Below, piece after piece: positions 33,712-42,740 of a stretch of 64,000 bases of DNA; position 1 is the stretch's first letter; each line of letters starts with the position of its first letter. The notes beneath the pieces are model-generated. The model had not been told where the DNA came from, made no database searches, and worked only from the letters and a program-made list of their open reading frames with translations. Origin of the DNA: CAMQRS01 sp964370065 (GTDB lineage: Bacteria; Bacillota_I; Bacilli_A; Erysipelotrichales; Erysipelotrichaceae); NCBI GenBank assembly GCA_964370065.1, contig CAYJGK010000003.1, positions 1 to 64,000 of the forward strand, in the 5' to 3' direction. A program made the translations under genes and the position numbers.

Positions 33712-34554
33712 ATGGAACAAGGATTTAAAAAATATAGTGCTTATGTGCTAGTGATGTATTTCTTTGGCATGATTGGACTGAGTATGTTTATTCGCAATCC
33801 CATATATATATCTATATCCTTTATTGCTGGATTTAGTTTATTATTAATTATAAAGCCCAAAAGAATCGTATCAATTTTATTATCATTTATGATTTTATTC
33901 ATTACTTTCACACTTCTTTCCCCACTGTTTAGTGTGTTACACTTTCACTCCCTTCATCAAATCATCCAAGATGCGTACACTATGCAAAACATGAGTTTTG
34001 CGTTTGTAAATGCAGGGTTATTACTAAGTGTTATTTGTTGGTGTGTGAATTATCAAGAGTGTATAAGTAGTGATAAGGTTATGTTTGTATTTGGCAAAAT
34101 ATTACCTATTTTTTCATTACTGATAACAATGATTAATCGACTGATTCCTAATTATATATATAAATATAAGATGATATTACAAGCTCGATTGGGAATCGGA
34201 AAGCAGAGTGCAACAAAGCGATTTTATAAAATAAAAGAGGGAGCTTTGATGATGAGTTCACTCACATCAATAGCCTTTGAAGACGCATTAATACAAGCGG
34301 ATAGTATGAAGGGTCGTGGATGGGGTTCAAAAAAAAGAACATACTTTAAAAATACGAGAATGAATCTAGAAGATAAGAAACTAGGATTACTAATCATCGT
34401 ATTGTTGTTGGTTTGTATAGGGTTGTTGCTACAGGCACAAACTGGCTTTATCATGTATTGTAGTTATAGTGCTTATACATTATATGCAACTTTACCGTTG
34501 TTTATTATAATTTGGGAGGAAATAGTATGGAACATTTCAAGATTGAAAATTTAA
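33712..34554 (+). CDS. EcfT-type membrane component, first copy
   Basis: The 280-residue protein has about six membrane segments. A long cytoplasmic loop contains ADSMKGRGWGSKKRTYF, the Gly-Arg-Gly version of the Ala-Arg-Gly coupling helix with which EcfT proteins dock on their ATPases. It lies directly behind the cobalamin riboswitch. AAAAGGAG precedes the ATG; an ATG four bases earlier (33708) leads to an immediate stop. It overlaps the ATPase gene by 28 bases. A second T-type gene follows the S gene, which is unusual. Confidence 0.8.
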   Translation: MEQGFKKYSAYVLVMYFFGMIGLSMFIRNPIYISISFIAGFSLLLIIKPKRIVSILLSFMILFITFTLLSPLFSVLHFHSLHQIIQDAYTMQNMSFAFVNAGLLLSVICWCVNYQECISSDKVMFVFGKILPIFSLLITMINRLIPNYIYKYKMILQARLGIGKQSATKRFYKIKEGALMMSSLTSIAFEDALIQADSMKGRGWGSKKRTYFKNTRMNLEDKKLGLLIIVLLLVCIGLLLQAQTGFIMYCSYSAYTLYATLPLFIIIWEEIVWNISRLKI

Positions 34555-36188
34555 GCTTTGCGTATCCAAATATGGAGCAAAAAGTATTAAGTAATATAAA
34601 TTTTACTGTGAATAAAGGAGATTATGTATTAATTTGTGGAAAGAGTGGTAGTGGAAAAAGCACGCTACTAAAGCATTTAAAACCTCCGCTAACACCTTTT
34701 GGAAAAACGACGGGAATCATTCATTTTAATTCTAAAAAAATAGAGAACTTAACTTTGTATGAGCAAAGTAGTCAGATTGGGTATGTCATGCAAAATCCAG
34801 ACAATCAAATTGTAACCGATAAAGTGTGGCATGAATTAGCCTTTGGTTTAGAAAACTTAGGTGTTACACAGCAAGTGATTCGAGCACGAGTAGCAGAAAT
34901 TGCAAGTTATTTTGGTATCCAAGATTTATTTCAAAAGAAGGTGAATGAATTGAGTGGTGGTCAAAAACAATTATTAAACTTAGCGTCTATCATGGCAATG
35001 CAACCAAGTGTCTTAATATTAGATGAACCAACCTCACAATTAGATCCGATTGCCGCAAACGATTTTTTAAATACATTGAAGAAAATAAATGTGGAATTAG
35101 GAACCACTATTATTATTAGTGAACACCGATTGGAAGACATCTTTCATGTAGTTGATCAAGTAGTGGTTTTAGAAGCTGGTCAAACCATTGTGAAAGGAGC
35201 ACCAAAAGAGGTGGCGAAACATTTGTGTATGACACAAAATATGATGTATCATGCACTGCCTTCACCTACTCAAATTGCTTATGAAATGGGAGAACAAGAA
35301 GAGCTTCCTCTAACTGTAAGAGAAGGTAGGAACTGGTTATCTGTGCACTGTGGAACACAAGAGCTAAAATACAAAAAAATAACAATTCCTATTCCAGAAC
35401 AATCGAACAAAGAGTATGCTATTCATATTAAGGAAGCATGGTTTCGTTATGAAAAAAATGGGAAAGATATATTAAAAGGATTATCTATGCATGTAGAAAA
35501 AGAAGAGTTTTATGCCATTGTTGGTGGTAATGGGGTTGGCAAATCAACTTTATTGCAAGCACTTTGCAAAATCAATCCGATTTATCGGGGAAAGATTATG
35601 ATTGATGGCAGACCATTAAATAAGATAAAGAACCAAGAATTATTTCAATCTAACATTTCAATGTTACCTCAAAATCCATTGAGTTTATTCGTGAAAAAAA
35701 CAGTACGTGAAGAATTAATAGAGGTATTAGTACATCACACAGATATTCATAAAGTTATGCAGATAGCGACACTTTGTGAAATTGAGGATCTATTTGATAA
35801 GCATCCTTATGATCTATCTGGAGGGGAAGCACAAAGAGTAGGATTAGCTAAAGTATTATTAACTAATCCAAAAATCTTATTACTAGATGAACCTACTAAA
35901 GGAATTGATAACTTCTTTAAAATACAATTAGCAAATATTTTGAATAAACTAAAAGAAAAGGGAGTCACTATTATCATGGTGAGTCATGATATTGAGTTTT
36001 GTGCAAGATATGCTGATCGAGTATCGATGTTCTTTGATGGTGATATTATAAGTAGTGGACAAACTAACCAATTTTTTTCATCAAATAGTTTTTATACAAG
36101 TAGTGCGAATCGAATGAGTCGTCATATATTTGAAAATGCAGTGAGAAATGAGGATGTGATTACATTATGTCAAGAGAACAAAATTTAA
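34527..36188 (+). CDS. ECF transporter ATPase, two fused ABC domains
   Basis: The 553-residue protein carries two complete ATPase domains. The first (about 1-235) has Walker A CGKSGSGKSTLL, Q-loop VMQNPDNQIV, signature ELSGGQKQ and Walker B VLILDEPTSQLD. The second (about 300-530) has GGNGVGKSTLL, signature DLSGGEAQRVG and LLLDEPTKGID. This is EcfA1 plus EcfA2 in one chain, which drives the importer from the cytoplasmic face. I chose ATG 34527 behind GGGAGG; the upstream TTG 34512 is less likely. It overlaps both neighbours. Confidence 0.92.
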   Translation: MEHFKIENLSFAYPNMEQKVLSNINFTVNKGDYVLICGKSGSGKSTLLKHLKPPLTPFGKTTGIIHFNSKKIENLTLYEQSSQIGYVMQNPDNQIVTDKVWHELAFGLENLGVTQQVIRARVAEIASYFGIQDLFQKKVNELSGGQKQLLNLASIMAMQPSVLILDEPTSQLDPIAANDFLNTLKKINVELGTTIIISEHRLEDIFHVVDQVVVLEAGQTIVKGAPKEVAKHLCMTQNMMYHALPSPTQIAYEMGEQEELPLTVREGRNWLSVHCGTQELKYKKITIPIPEQSNKEYAIHIKEAWFRYEKNGKDILKGLSMHVEKEEFYAIVGGNGVGKSTLLQALCKINPIYRGKIMIDGRPLNKIKNQELFQSNISMLPQNPLSLFVKKTVREELIEVLVHHTDIHKVMQIATLCEIEDLFDKHPYDLSGGEAQRVGLAKVLLTNPKILLLDEPTKGIDNFFKIQLANILNKLKEKGVTIIMVSHDIEFCARYADRVSMFFDGDIISSGQTNQFFSSNSFYTSSANRMSRHIFENAVRNEDVITLCQENKI

Positions 36189-36880
36189 TATATACAATAG
36201 GATTTAGTGTAGTCGGTTTACTCATTTTAATTGTATTCCAAAGTCTGAAAATAAATTTTTATTTAACAAGTAGTGTTTTGATTTTATTTGCATTATTTGC
36301 TTTCTTTCTAGCGTTTGAAAAAAAACAAATACAAGCTAGAGAAATTATTGTTTTAGCAGTCTTATGTGCCATTGCAACAGCAGGAAGAGTTGTCTTTCAA
36401 GTCATTCCTTTTGTTTCATTCTTAGTTGGCTTTGTCATTATAACTGCAGTAAGTTTTGGGCCTAATGCAGGGTTTATTTGTGGGGCAGTGAGTGCCTTTA
36501 TGAGTAATATCAGTTGTGGACAGGGACCTTGGACACCTTGGCAAATGTTTGCTTTTGGAATGGCAGGTTTTATTATGGGGAGCCTTTACTGTAAGCAAAA
36601 AAAGCAAGTAAATAAAGTGATTTTGACGATTCTCTCATTTGTAGTCGTATTTATAGTAGTGGGACCTTTACTTGATTTAAGTGCTTTATTTACTGTGAAC
36701 CAAAGTATGTTATTCAATATAACGCAGTATAAAGCGTTGTTAGCAACTGGCTGGATTGCTAATTTCATACATGCTACATCTGTCGCAATATGTGTATATT
36801 TCTTATCTGAACCAATGTTTGATAAGCTAAACCGCATTAAAATAAAGTACGGAATGATGAAAGTTAAAGATGAAATTTGA
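36167..36880 (+). CDS. ECF transporter substrate-binding (S) component, probable cobalamin
   Basis: The 237-residue protein has about six membrane helices. The segment SFGPNAGFICGAVSAFMSN, then GQGPWTPWQMFAFG, is the signature of the ECF-S group that includes the cobalamin binder CbrT. It would bind the vitamin outside and topple inward with the T and A units. The gene overlaps the ATPase by 22 bases and the second T gene by 11. Control by a cobalamin riboswitch supports the substrate; cobinamide or another corrinoid is possible. Confidence 0.85.
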   Translation: MSREQNLIYTIGFSVVGLLILIVFQSLKINFYLTSSVLILFALFAFFLAFEKKQIQAREIIVLAVLCAIATAGRVVFQVIPFVSFLVGFVIITAVSFGPNAGFICGAVSAFMSNISCGQGPWTPWQMFAFGMAGFIMGSLYCKQKKQVNKVILTILSFVVVFIVVGPLLDLSALFTVNQSMLFNITQYKALLATGWIANFIHATSVAICVYFLSEPMFDKLNRIKIKYGMMKVKDEI

Positions 36881-37784
36881 TCAATACCATCCACTCATTA
36901 ATTTATTATTCTTTGGTATTGTATTTTATGTGAGTGCGATTGCTAATCATCCAGTATACGTAACGATTTCATTTCTAATTGCATTTCTTTACTACATTGC
37001 ATTAAAAGGCATAAAAGGATTGTGTATTAACATAATATTGCTTATACTAGGAAGTGTATATTTTATATATTATGTGAGCTTTCATCACTTTGGAATAACG
37101 CCCATCGCACAAACAATAGTGGATAATAGTTTTACACTGGAATCCATTGTCTTGGGTTTGATTCAATATATAAAATTAGTCACAATATGCATGTGGTTTA
37201 ATTGCTTTGTTGATGTGTTTAGTGCAGACAAAGTAATGTATGTACTAGGTAAATTCACACCCAAACTATCCCTGTTTATATCGGTGTTTTTACGCTTTAC
37301 TACTAAAATAGCATATACAACTAAAAAAACATTACAAGCACAAAAAGCAATTGGTAAAGGCATCCATCAGGGTCGCCTTTTAAAGCGAATAGGGAACGCT
37401 AAAAGAGTTTGCTCCATTGTTGTTGTTTGGTTTTTAGATGATTGTATGGATGCATCTAAAAGTATGATTGCTAGAGGATATTCCTTAAAAAATAGAACAC
37501 ACTTTAGCCAATATCGATTTGATAATCGAGATCGCTTCTTTGTAGTCTATGTTATGACTTTACTCGCCATTCAACTAGTGGCATATTTATTAGGTCAAAT
37601 GGTTGCACTATACAACCCAATGATTATTATTGATCCAGTGACAATAGGTAGTTATGTGTTTTATAGCACGTATGCAATTTTGTTGTTGTTGCCAATGATG
37701 ATACAGATAAAAAATGAGATATTATTCGATAAAATGCTATATCGAAATAAAGGAAAAGGAAAAGGGCGTGTTATGCATGTCTAG
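36870..37784 (+). CDS. EcfT-type membrane component, second copy
   Basis: The 304-residue protein has membrane segments at both ends and a central cytoplasmic part with MIARGYSLKNRTHF, a clear Ala-Arg-Gly coupling motif of EcfT. It is more canonical than the first copy at 33712, with which it shares the SADKVMYVLGK/SSDKVMFVFGK segment. So the two are diverged paralogues. The pair may form a heterodimeric T unit matched to the two fused ATPase domains; this is inference. The gene ends eight bases before the surface-protein gene. Confidence 0.85.
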   Translation: MKFDQYHPLINLLFFGIVFYVSAIANHPVYVTISFLIAFLYYIALKGIKGLCINIILLILGSVYFIYYVSFHHFGITPIAQTIVDNSFTLESIVLGLIQYIKLVTICMWFNCFVDVFSADKVMYVLGKFTPKLSLFISVFLRFTTKIAYTTKKTLQAQKAIGKGIHQGRLLKRIGNAKRVCSIVVVWFLDDCMDASKSMIARGYSLKNRTHFSQYRFDNRDRFFVVYVMTLLAIQLVAYLLGQMVALYNPMIIIDPVTIGSYVFYSTYAILLLLPMMIQIKNEILFDKMLYRNKGKGKGRVMHV

Positions 37785-37792
37785 GTAAAAAA

Positions 37793-40700
37793 ATGAAAAA
37801 AATATATACGGGTATATTAAGTTTACTAATTATGCTTACACTACTACCAATCGCTTTTACAAGTGAGGGAGTTGTTGCTCAAGAAACGGCAATTGCTGTT
37901 CCATCCGATTGGGAAAATGATTTATGGTTAAATAGCGACTTTGAACAAATGCAAGTAGGAGATACGTATACCATCTTTTCAAGAAGAATTCCAGAATTAG
38001 TAGATGATTTCATCTATAATACAGGATTAGTCGTACCCAATATGAATTATCGTGTGATTTCTGGAGATAGTGTTATAGTAGAAAAGGTAGCTAATGATCC
38101 TGACCAAAAGGCTGTAGTGACTGCTAAAAAAGAAGGAATTTCTATTATTGAAGTCACGTATGATGAAACAACTATGGAAGGTGCTTTTGAAACGTTTGGT
38201 GCCTCTTCTTCAGTGAACACTGCGTATATGGTAGTAGAAGTGAATAATCAATTGGCAGATGTGGTGATCACTTCTAATACATTAGACACACTAACAACAT
38301 ATGATACAATTTATTATACAAATAGTGAAACCACATCTTTCACCTTTGATGCAAATGTCACCAAAGGTGAAGTTACAAGTGTGACTTGTAATGGAGAGAC
38401 ATTAATAGGGAATCAATCTACTTATACAGCCCAATTAGAAAATAGAGCTAATATTATTGGTATTAGTGCCACTTATGACAATAAAAGCATCACCAAATAT
38501 TATATTGTGGATGCTCGTTATATTACAATTAATGTAAGTAATGTAAGCCGCCCTAATGCACCTATTCAAGAGGGGGATGAAGTGGCAATTAGTTTTACTG
38601 GTATTAGTGTGCCGATTCCTAAATTAGCAGGGATATATAACCCCTGTTACACGGATAAGTGGGGGGGGACAAGTAAAGCATCAGCAGTTCAATATAAGAT
38701 GAATAATGAGTTATACTATGGGCGCTCTGGACAATGGGATTTAGCAACCAATAATACGATTTCTTTAACTTTTGATGAAGCTGGATCCTATACATTTGAT
38801 GAGGGAACAATTGAAATGAATTGGTGGGGAGAAGCAGCAGATGCACACAAAGCTAAATTTAATAATGCGTATGCAGGTGGAGGAAGTATGTCTGATCAGC
38901 ACCAGGCATTTTATAGCCAGTTGCCAAGTTTTACAATTGATGTAGCTGCGTATCAAGAACATGAACTAACTAGTATTAGTTTAAATAAAAAAGAATTAAG
39001 TATCGAAGAAAAAACAAGTGATGAATCATTAGTGGCTAGTTTTGCACCAATAGAAACAACACAACGCGATGTAATTTGGGAAAGTTCAAACCCTAGTATT
39101 GCAACAGTCGATCAAAATGGAAAAATCCAAGCGTTACAAACTGGTTATGTGACGATTACAGTAAAAAGTGCAATCGCACACAATGATGCATCTGCTTCTT
39201 GTAAAGTACAGGTATTTGCTGAACTACCTGCTACAGTAGAAGAAAAAGCAGGCTTATTGGAAAAAATAGAAGAGGCTAAATTGGTGATACATAATGAAGC
39301 AGAGTCTGCACAAGCAAGTTGGCTAACATTACAAGAAGTATTAAAAAAAGCAGAAAAAATGTATGCGGATGAAGAAACTTTATATATGGATTCTTATACG
39401 ATGACGAAGAATTTAAATGCGGCTATTTTTAATTATAATGATGCTGTTTCATTTATCTATACAATGACGCAAATGCAAATAGATGAGCAAACAAAGGTAA
39501 CGATCACATTCCCTAATTTAAAAATACCTGAAAATTCAGGTATTAATCCGACTTGGAAATGGGAGATAAAAACGGATTTAGAAGGGTATGAATCGATAGA
39601 GATTGATACGGCATATGAAGATGCAAATCAGTTTATATTCACCATTGCAGAACCAATGGATACTGTATTTGCAATTGAATCTGCTGTGTTAGTACAATCT
39701 TATCGTTCACATCCTCAGTTTCCATACTTTACAACAGTTTCACACTTTGATGACAAAATTCGTAACATTACTGTTACATTAGGAAATGTAGAATTGATTC
39801 AATCGATTCATGTTGCACAAAATTCTATACAACTAGTGAATAATGAAATAAAAAAGGTGAACTATACGATTAATCCAGCAACGGCGACTAAACCGGTTAT
39901 TAACTTTACTTCCAGTGATCCCAACATTGCAAAAGTAGATAATGAAGGTAATGTAGTTGGAGTTGGTGACGGAAGAGTCAATATTATTCTAACCTCTAAA
40001 TATGAAGGGGAAAGTGCAATAGTGGTAGTAGATGTAGAAAATATTGATGTTCGTATTCAAAATATTATGAATAAAATCAATGCTTTAGGAGAGGTAACTT
40101 TCGCTAGCGAAGCACAATTAAAAGAAATTAGTGCTTTATATGATACATTACCACAAGAGCGTAAAGCGGAAGTCACTAACTATGAAGTGGCAAAAGAAGC
40201 AGAAAATACAATTGCAGAAATGCATGCCATTCAAGATGATATTGCACAATTAGACATACTTTCTTTAGACACACAAGCAGAAATAAAAGATGTGATTGCT
40301 CGTTTTGAAGCATTGAGTTATGAGCAAAGAGCGAAAATTAGTAATGCGAAAAAATTATTAGATTTACAAGATGCTTTAATTGCTAATGAAGATAATTTAA
40401 GACAAGCACAAGATGTAGTGAATCAAATTATTGCCTTACCGAACATTACGTTAGATAGTGAATATGCATTACATCAAGTAGTATATAATTATGAAAAATT
40501 AAGTGAAGAAGCCAAAGCGTATGTAACTAATTTAAACACATTGCAACAAGCACAGGCTGCGTACAAAAAACTATATGATCAACATAGAGCGCAATTTGTA
40601 GTCGATAAAATTTATGCGATTGGCGCGGTTAATGCAAGTAAAGCGCAATTAATTAATGATGCTTTATTAGCTTATGAAGTGTTATCAATAGAACAAAGAG

Positions 40701-41524
40701 CATATGTTACGAATTATCATGTATTACTGTTATCTAAACAGCTGTTAGATTCCTTACTCCATACAGTGGAACCAGAGTCACCACAAGTTATTCTTCCTAC
40801 TGATGAAGCGCAAACTGAAAAAGAAGAGCAGGAAGAAACAATAAGTCATACTCAATTTACAGAATCTTTTAGTGCTATTGATTTACATAACTTAGATGCA
40901 GGGGCAATTGAAGAATTAACAACATTATTAATTGAGATACAACAATTAAGTGATGAAGAATACGAAGCCTTAAGCAAATTGATAGATTTAGATGCATTTA
41001 AAGAAGCAGTAGCCAAATATAATCAAACGAACACAGAAGTAGGAGTAGGTGTTTCTAATGTAGAATGGTATGTGAAGCTACAAGCCAAAGTAGTGGAACT
41101 TACCAAAGCGCAACTTGATGAAATTGCACATATGATGGAAGATGCGACATTATTGTATGTAGTGGATTTATCATTAGATAATATCTTAATTAATAAAAAA
41201 CATAATTTTGACGAACCGGTTCAAATAGAAATGGATGCTTCTAATTTAGAAAATGTGGAAAGTTATCAAACAATTGTCGCAATTCATTTTGGCGAAGAAG
41301 GGATTGAATACATCCCTTGTACAGTAGATGGCGGAAAAGTAATATTAGAAGCTAGTTCATTCTCGGCATATGCATTTATTGGAACAACTAAATCATGGAA
41401 TGAGTTTATTGACCAAGCCGATCCTCAACCTAGCAACACTGTGTATTTATATATGATTGCGATTATTGCAGTAGGTGGTTTAATCATTGGAAGCATCATG
41501 TTGAAAGGAAAAAAAGATGAATAA
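37793..41524 (+). CDS. large surface protein with Ig-like domains and helical repeats, cobalamin operon
   Basis: The 1243-residue protein has a signal peptide (about 1-29), then an Ig-like N-terminal region. A domain around 265-390 follows (PIPKLAGIYNPCYTDKWG, EMNWWGEAADAHKAKF), of a type I recall beside DUF4430 proteins. Two BIG2-like domains follow (about 392-478 and 668-752, SSNPSIATVDQNG and SSDPNIAKVDNEG). Three or more helical repeats of about 75 residues (YDTLPQERKAEVTNY, YEKLSEEAKAYVTN) reach to about 985. The C-terminus has one membrane helix and KGKKDE, with no LPxTG. It is anchored in the membrane and spans the wall. Within a riboswitch-controlled importer operon it probably presents or captures the corrinoid. 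Confidence 0.78.
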   Translation: MKKIYTGILSLLIMLTLLPIAFTSEGVVAQETAIAVPSDWENDLWLNSDFEQMQVGDTYTIFSRRIPELVDDFIYNTGLVVPNMNYRVISGDSVIVEKVANDPDQKAVVTAKKEGISIIEVTYDETTMEGAFETFGASSSVNTAYMVVEVNNQLADVVITSNTLDTLTTYDTIYYTNSETTSFTFDANVTKGEVTSVTCNGETLIGNQSTYTAQLENRANIIGISATYDNKSITKYYIVDARYITINVSNVSRPNAPIQEGDEVAISFTGISVPIPKLAGIYNPCYTDKWGGTSKASAVQYKMNNELYYGRSGQWDLATNNTISLTFDEAGSYTFDEGTIEMNWWGEAADAHKAKFNNAYAGGGSMSDQHQAFYSQLPSFTIDVAAYQEHELTSISLNKKELSIEEKTSDESLVASFAPIETTQRDVIWESSNPSIATVDQNGKIQALQTGYVTITVKSAIAHNDASASCKVQVFAELPATVEEKAGLLEKIEEAKLVIHNEAESAQASWLTLQEVLKKAEKMYADEETLYMDSYTMTKNLNAAIFNYNDAVSFIYTMTQMQIDEQTKVTITFPNLKIPENSGINPTWKWEIKTDLEGYESIEIDTAYEDANQFIFTIAEPMDTVFAIESAVLVQSYRSHPQFPYFTTVSHFDDKIRNITVTLGNVELIQSIHVAQNSIQLVNNEIKKVNYTINPATATKPVINFTSSDPNIAKVDNEGNVVGVGDGRVNIILTSKYEGESAIVVVDVENIDVRIQNIMNKINALGEVTFASEAQLKEISALYDTLPQERKAEVTNYEVAKEAENTIAEMHAIQDDIAQLDILSLDTQAEIKDVIARFEALSYEQRAKISNAKKLLDLQDALIANEDNLRQAQDVVNQIIALPNITLDSEYALHQVVYNYEKLSEEAKAYVTNLNTLQQAQAAYKKLYDQHRAQFVVDKIYAIGAVNASKAQLINDALLAYEVLSIEQRAYVTNYHVLLLSKQLLDSLLHTVEPESPQVILPTDEAQTEKEEQEETISHTQFTESFSAIDLHNLDAGAIEELTTLLIEIQQLSDEEYEALSKLIDLDAFKEAVAKYNQTNTEVGVGVSNVEWYVKLQAKVVELTKAQLDEIAHMMEDATLLYVVDLSLDNILINKKHNFDEPVQIEMDASNLENVESYQTIVAIHFGEEGIEYIPCTVDGGKVILEASSFSAYAFIGTTKSWNEFIDQADPQPSNTVYLYMIAIIAVGGLIIGSIMLKGKKDE

Positions 41525-42698
41525 GAAAAATAAAATAGCGACTGGATGGATGCTGTTTGCGATTGGCTTGATCTTTTCTATTAGTATATTATTTATAGGT
41601 AATGTAAAGGGTTGGTTTGTGACTCAGGTAAGTGATGAGATTTTACAAGTTGAGAGTACTAAAGGAGTTGCTAGTGTACAAAGAAATCATGTTGCTATAC
41701 GCTTGGAAAAAGGAATGACTCTTAGTGAAAAAGATATAGTCACAACACAAGTTGGAAGTGAAATATCTTTTTCCTATCTTGATTCTTCTATCGTTACAAT
41801 GCAAAAAACAAGCTTCTCATTAGAAATGCAAGAAGGAATACTCACTCTATTATTAGAGGATGGAACTATTTTTGTAGATATGCAAAAACAGGATTCTTTG
41901 CAACTAGTCGTGCATGGCGAAACGCTTAATTTAACTCAGGCAACCGCTTTTATCCAAATACAAGATGGCTCTACTAACTTATCTGTATTAAAAGGGGAAG
42001 TAGAATATAAAAAAGAAAAAATTGTTAGTGGGAAAAGTACAGTGCTAACGAGTGAAACTAAAGAATTAAGCGATGTACAAGTACAAAATTTTAATAATGA
42101 TACATTATTATTAATGGCCAATTATGGTGATTTATACATTGATGCAAACACAATAGAAAAAGAAATAAAAAATAGAGATAAGGTGGTCGAATCAATCATC
42201 AACGATGAGGAAATTGAAATCACTACTACCAATCCAGATATCAAAGTGAGCGAACAACAAGAGACTCGTCAAGAACAAGCAACGCCAATTGTTGCAGCTA
42301 CTGAAAAACAATATGTGTATATTGAAATCAACGCATACTCTATTTTAAACAATATGGATCAACTGCAAGTTGGTAAAGATGTGTTTGTCCCTAATGATGG
42401 TGTTATTTTACCAATGACAAAGATTGAAATACAAGATGGAGATAGTGTTATGGATATTTTAAAGCGTCTTTGTGACGCAACAGGTATTCAATTAGAGTAC
42501 TCTTATTTACCTATATATGAGAGCCATTATATTGAAGGGTTGAATCATCTATATGAATTCGATTGTGGACAAGGTTCAGGTTGGGTTTATAAAGTAAATA
42601 ACTGGAAGCCTAATTATGGAGTAAGTCAATATATAGTAAAAGAAGATGATGTTATTTCATTCAATTATACTTGTGACTATGGAAATGATTTACAGTAA
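41517..42698 (+). CDS. FecR-like / DUF4430 (transcobalamin-like) surface protein
   Basis: The 393-residue protein has an N-terminal membrane anchor (about 12-34), a FecR-like beta domain (about 45-180) and a linker. The C-terminal DUF4430 domain (about 264-393) contains VMDILKRLCDATGIQLEYS, CGQGSGWVYKVNNWKPNYG and EDDVISFNYTCDYG. DUF4430 resembles the C-terminal cobalamin-binding domain of transcobalamin and intrinsic factor. The gene starts eight bases inside the end of the large surface protein gene. With the riboswitch and ECF genes it is most simply an extracellular corrinoid-binding subunit that feeds the S component. Binding is inferred, not shown. Confidence 0.82.
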   Translation: MNKKNKIATGWMLFAIGLIFSISILFIGNVKGWFVTQVSDEILQVESTKGVASVQRNHVAIRLEKGMTLSEKDIVTTQVGSEISFSYLDSSIVTMQKTSFSLEMQEGILTLLLEDGTIFVDMQKQDSLQLVVHGETLNLTQATAFIQIQDGSTNLSVLKGEVEYKKEKIVSGKSTVLTSETKELSDVQVQNFNNDTLLLMANYGDLYIDANTIEKEIKNRDKVVESIINDEEIEITTTNPDIKVSEQQETRQEQATPIVAATEKQYVYIEINAYSILNNMDQLQVGKDVFVPNDGVILPMTKIEIQDGDSVMDILKRLCDATGIQLEYSYLPIYESHYIEGLNHLYEFDCGQGSGWVYKVNNWKPNYGVSQYIVKEDDVISFNYTCDYGNDLQ

Positions 42699-42702
42699 AG
42701 AA

Positions 42703-42732
42703 AAATACCCGGTTCATTTGAATCGGGTATTT
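42703..42732. terminator. bidirectional terminator between the cobalamin operon and gdhA
   Basis: AAATACCCG and CGGGTATTT form the stem, extended inside by GTTCA/TGAAT pairing. It serves both convergent units. Confidence 0.8.
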
Positions 42733-42740
42733 CTTGTAAT

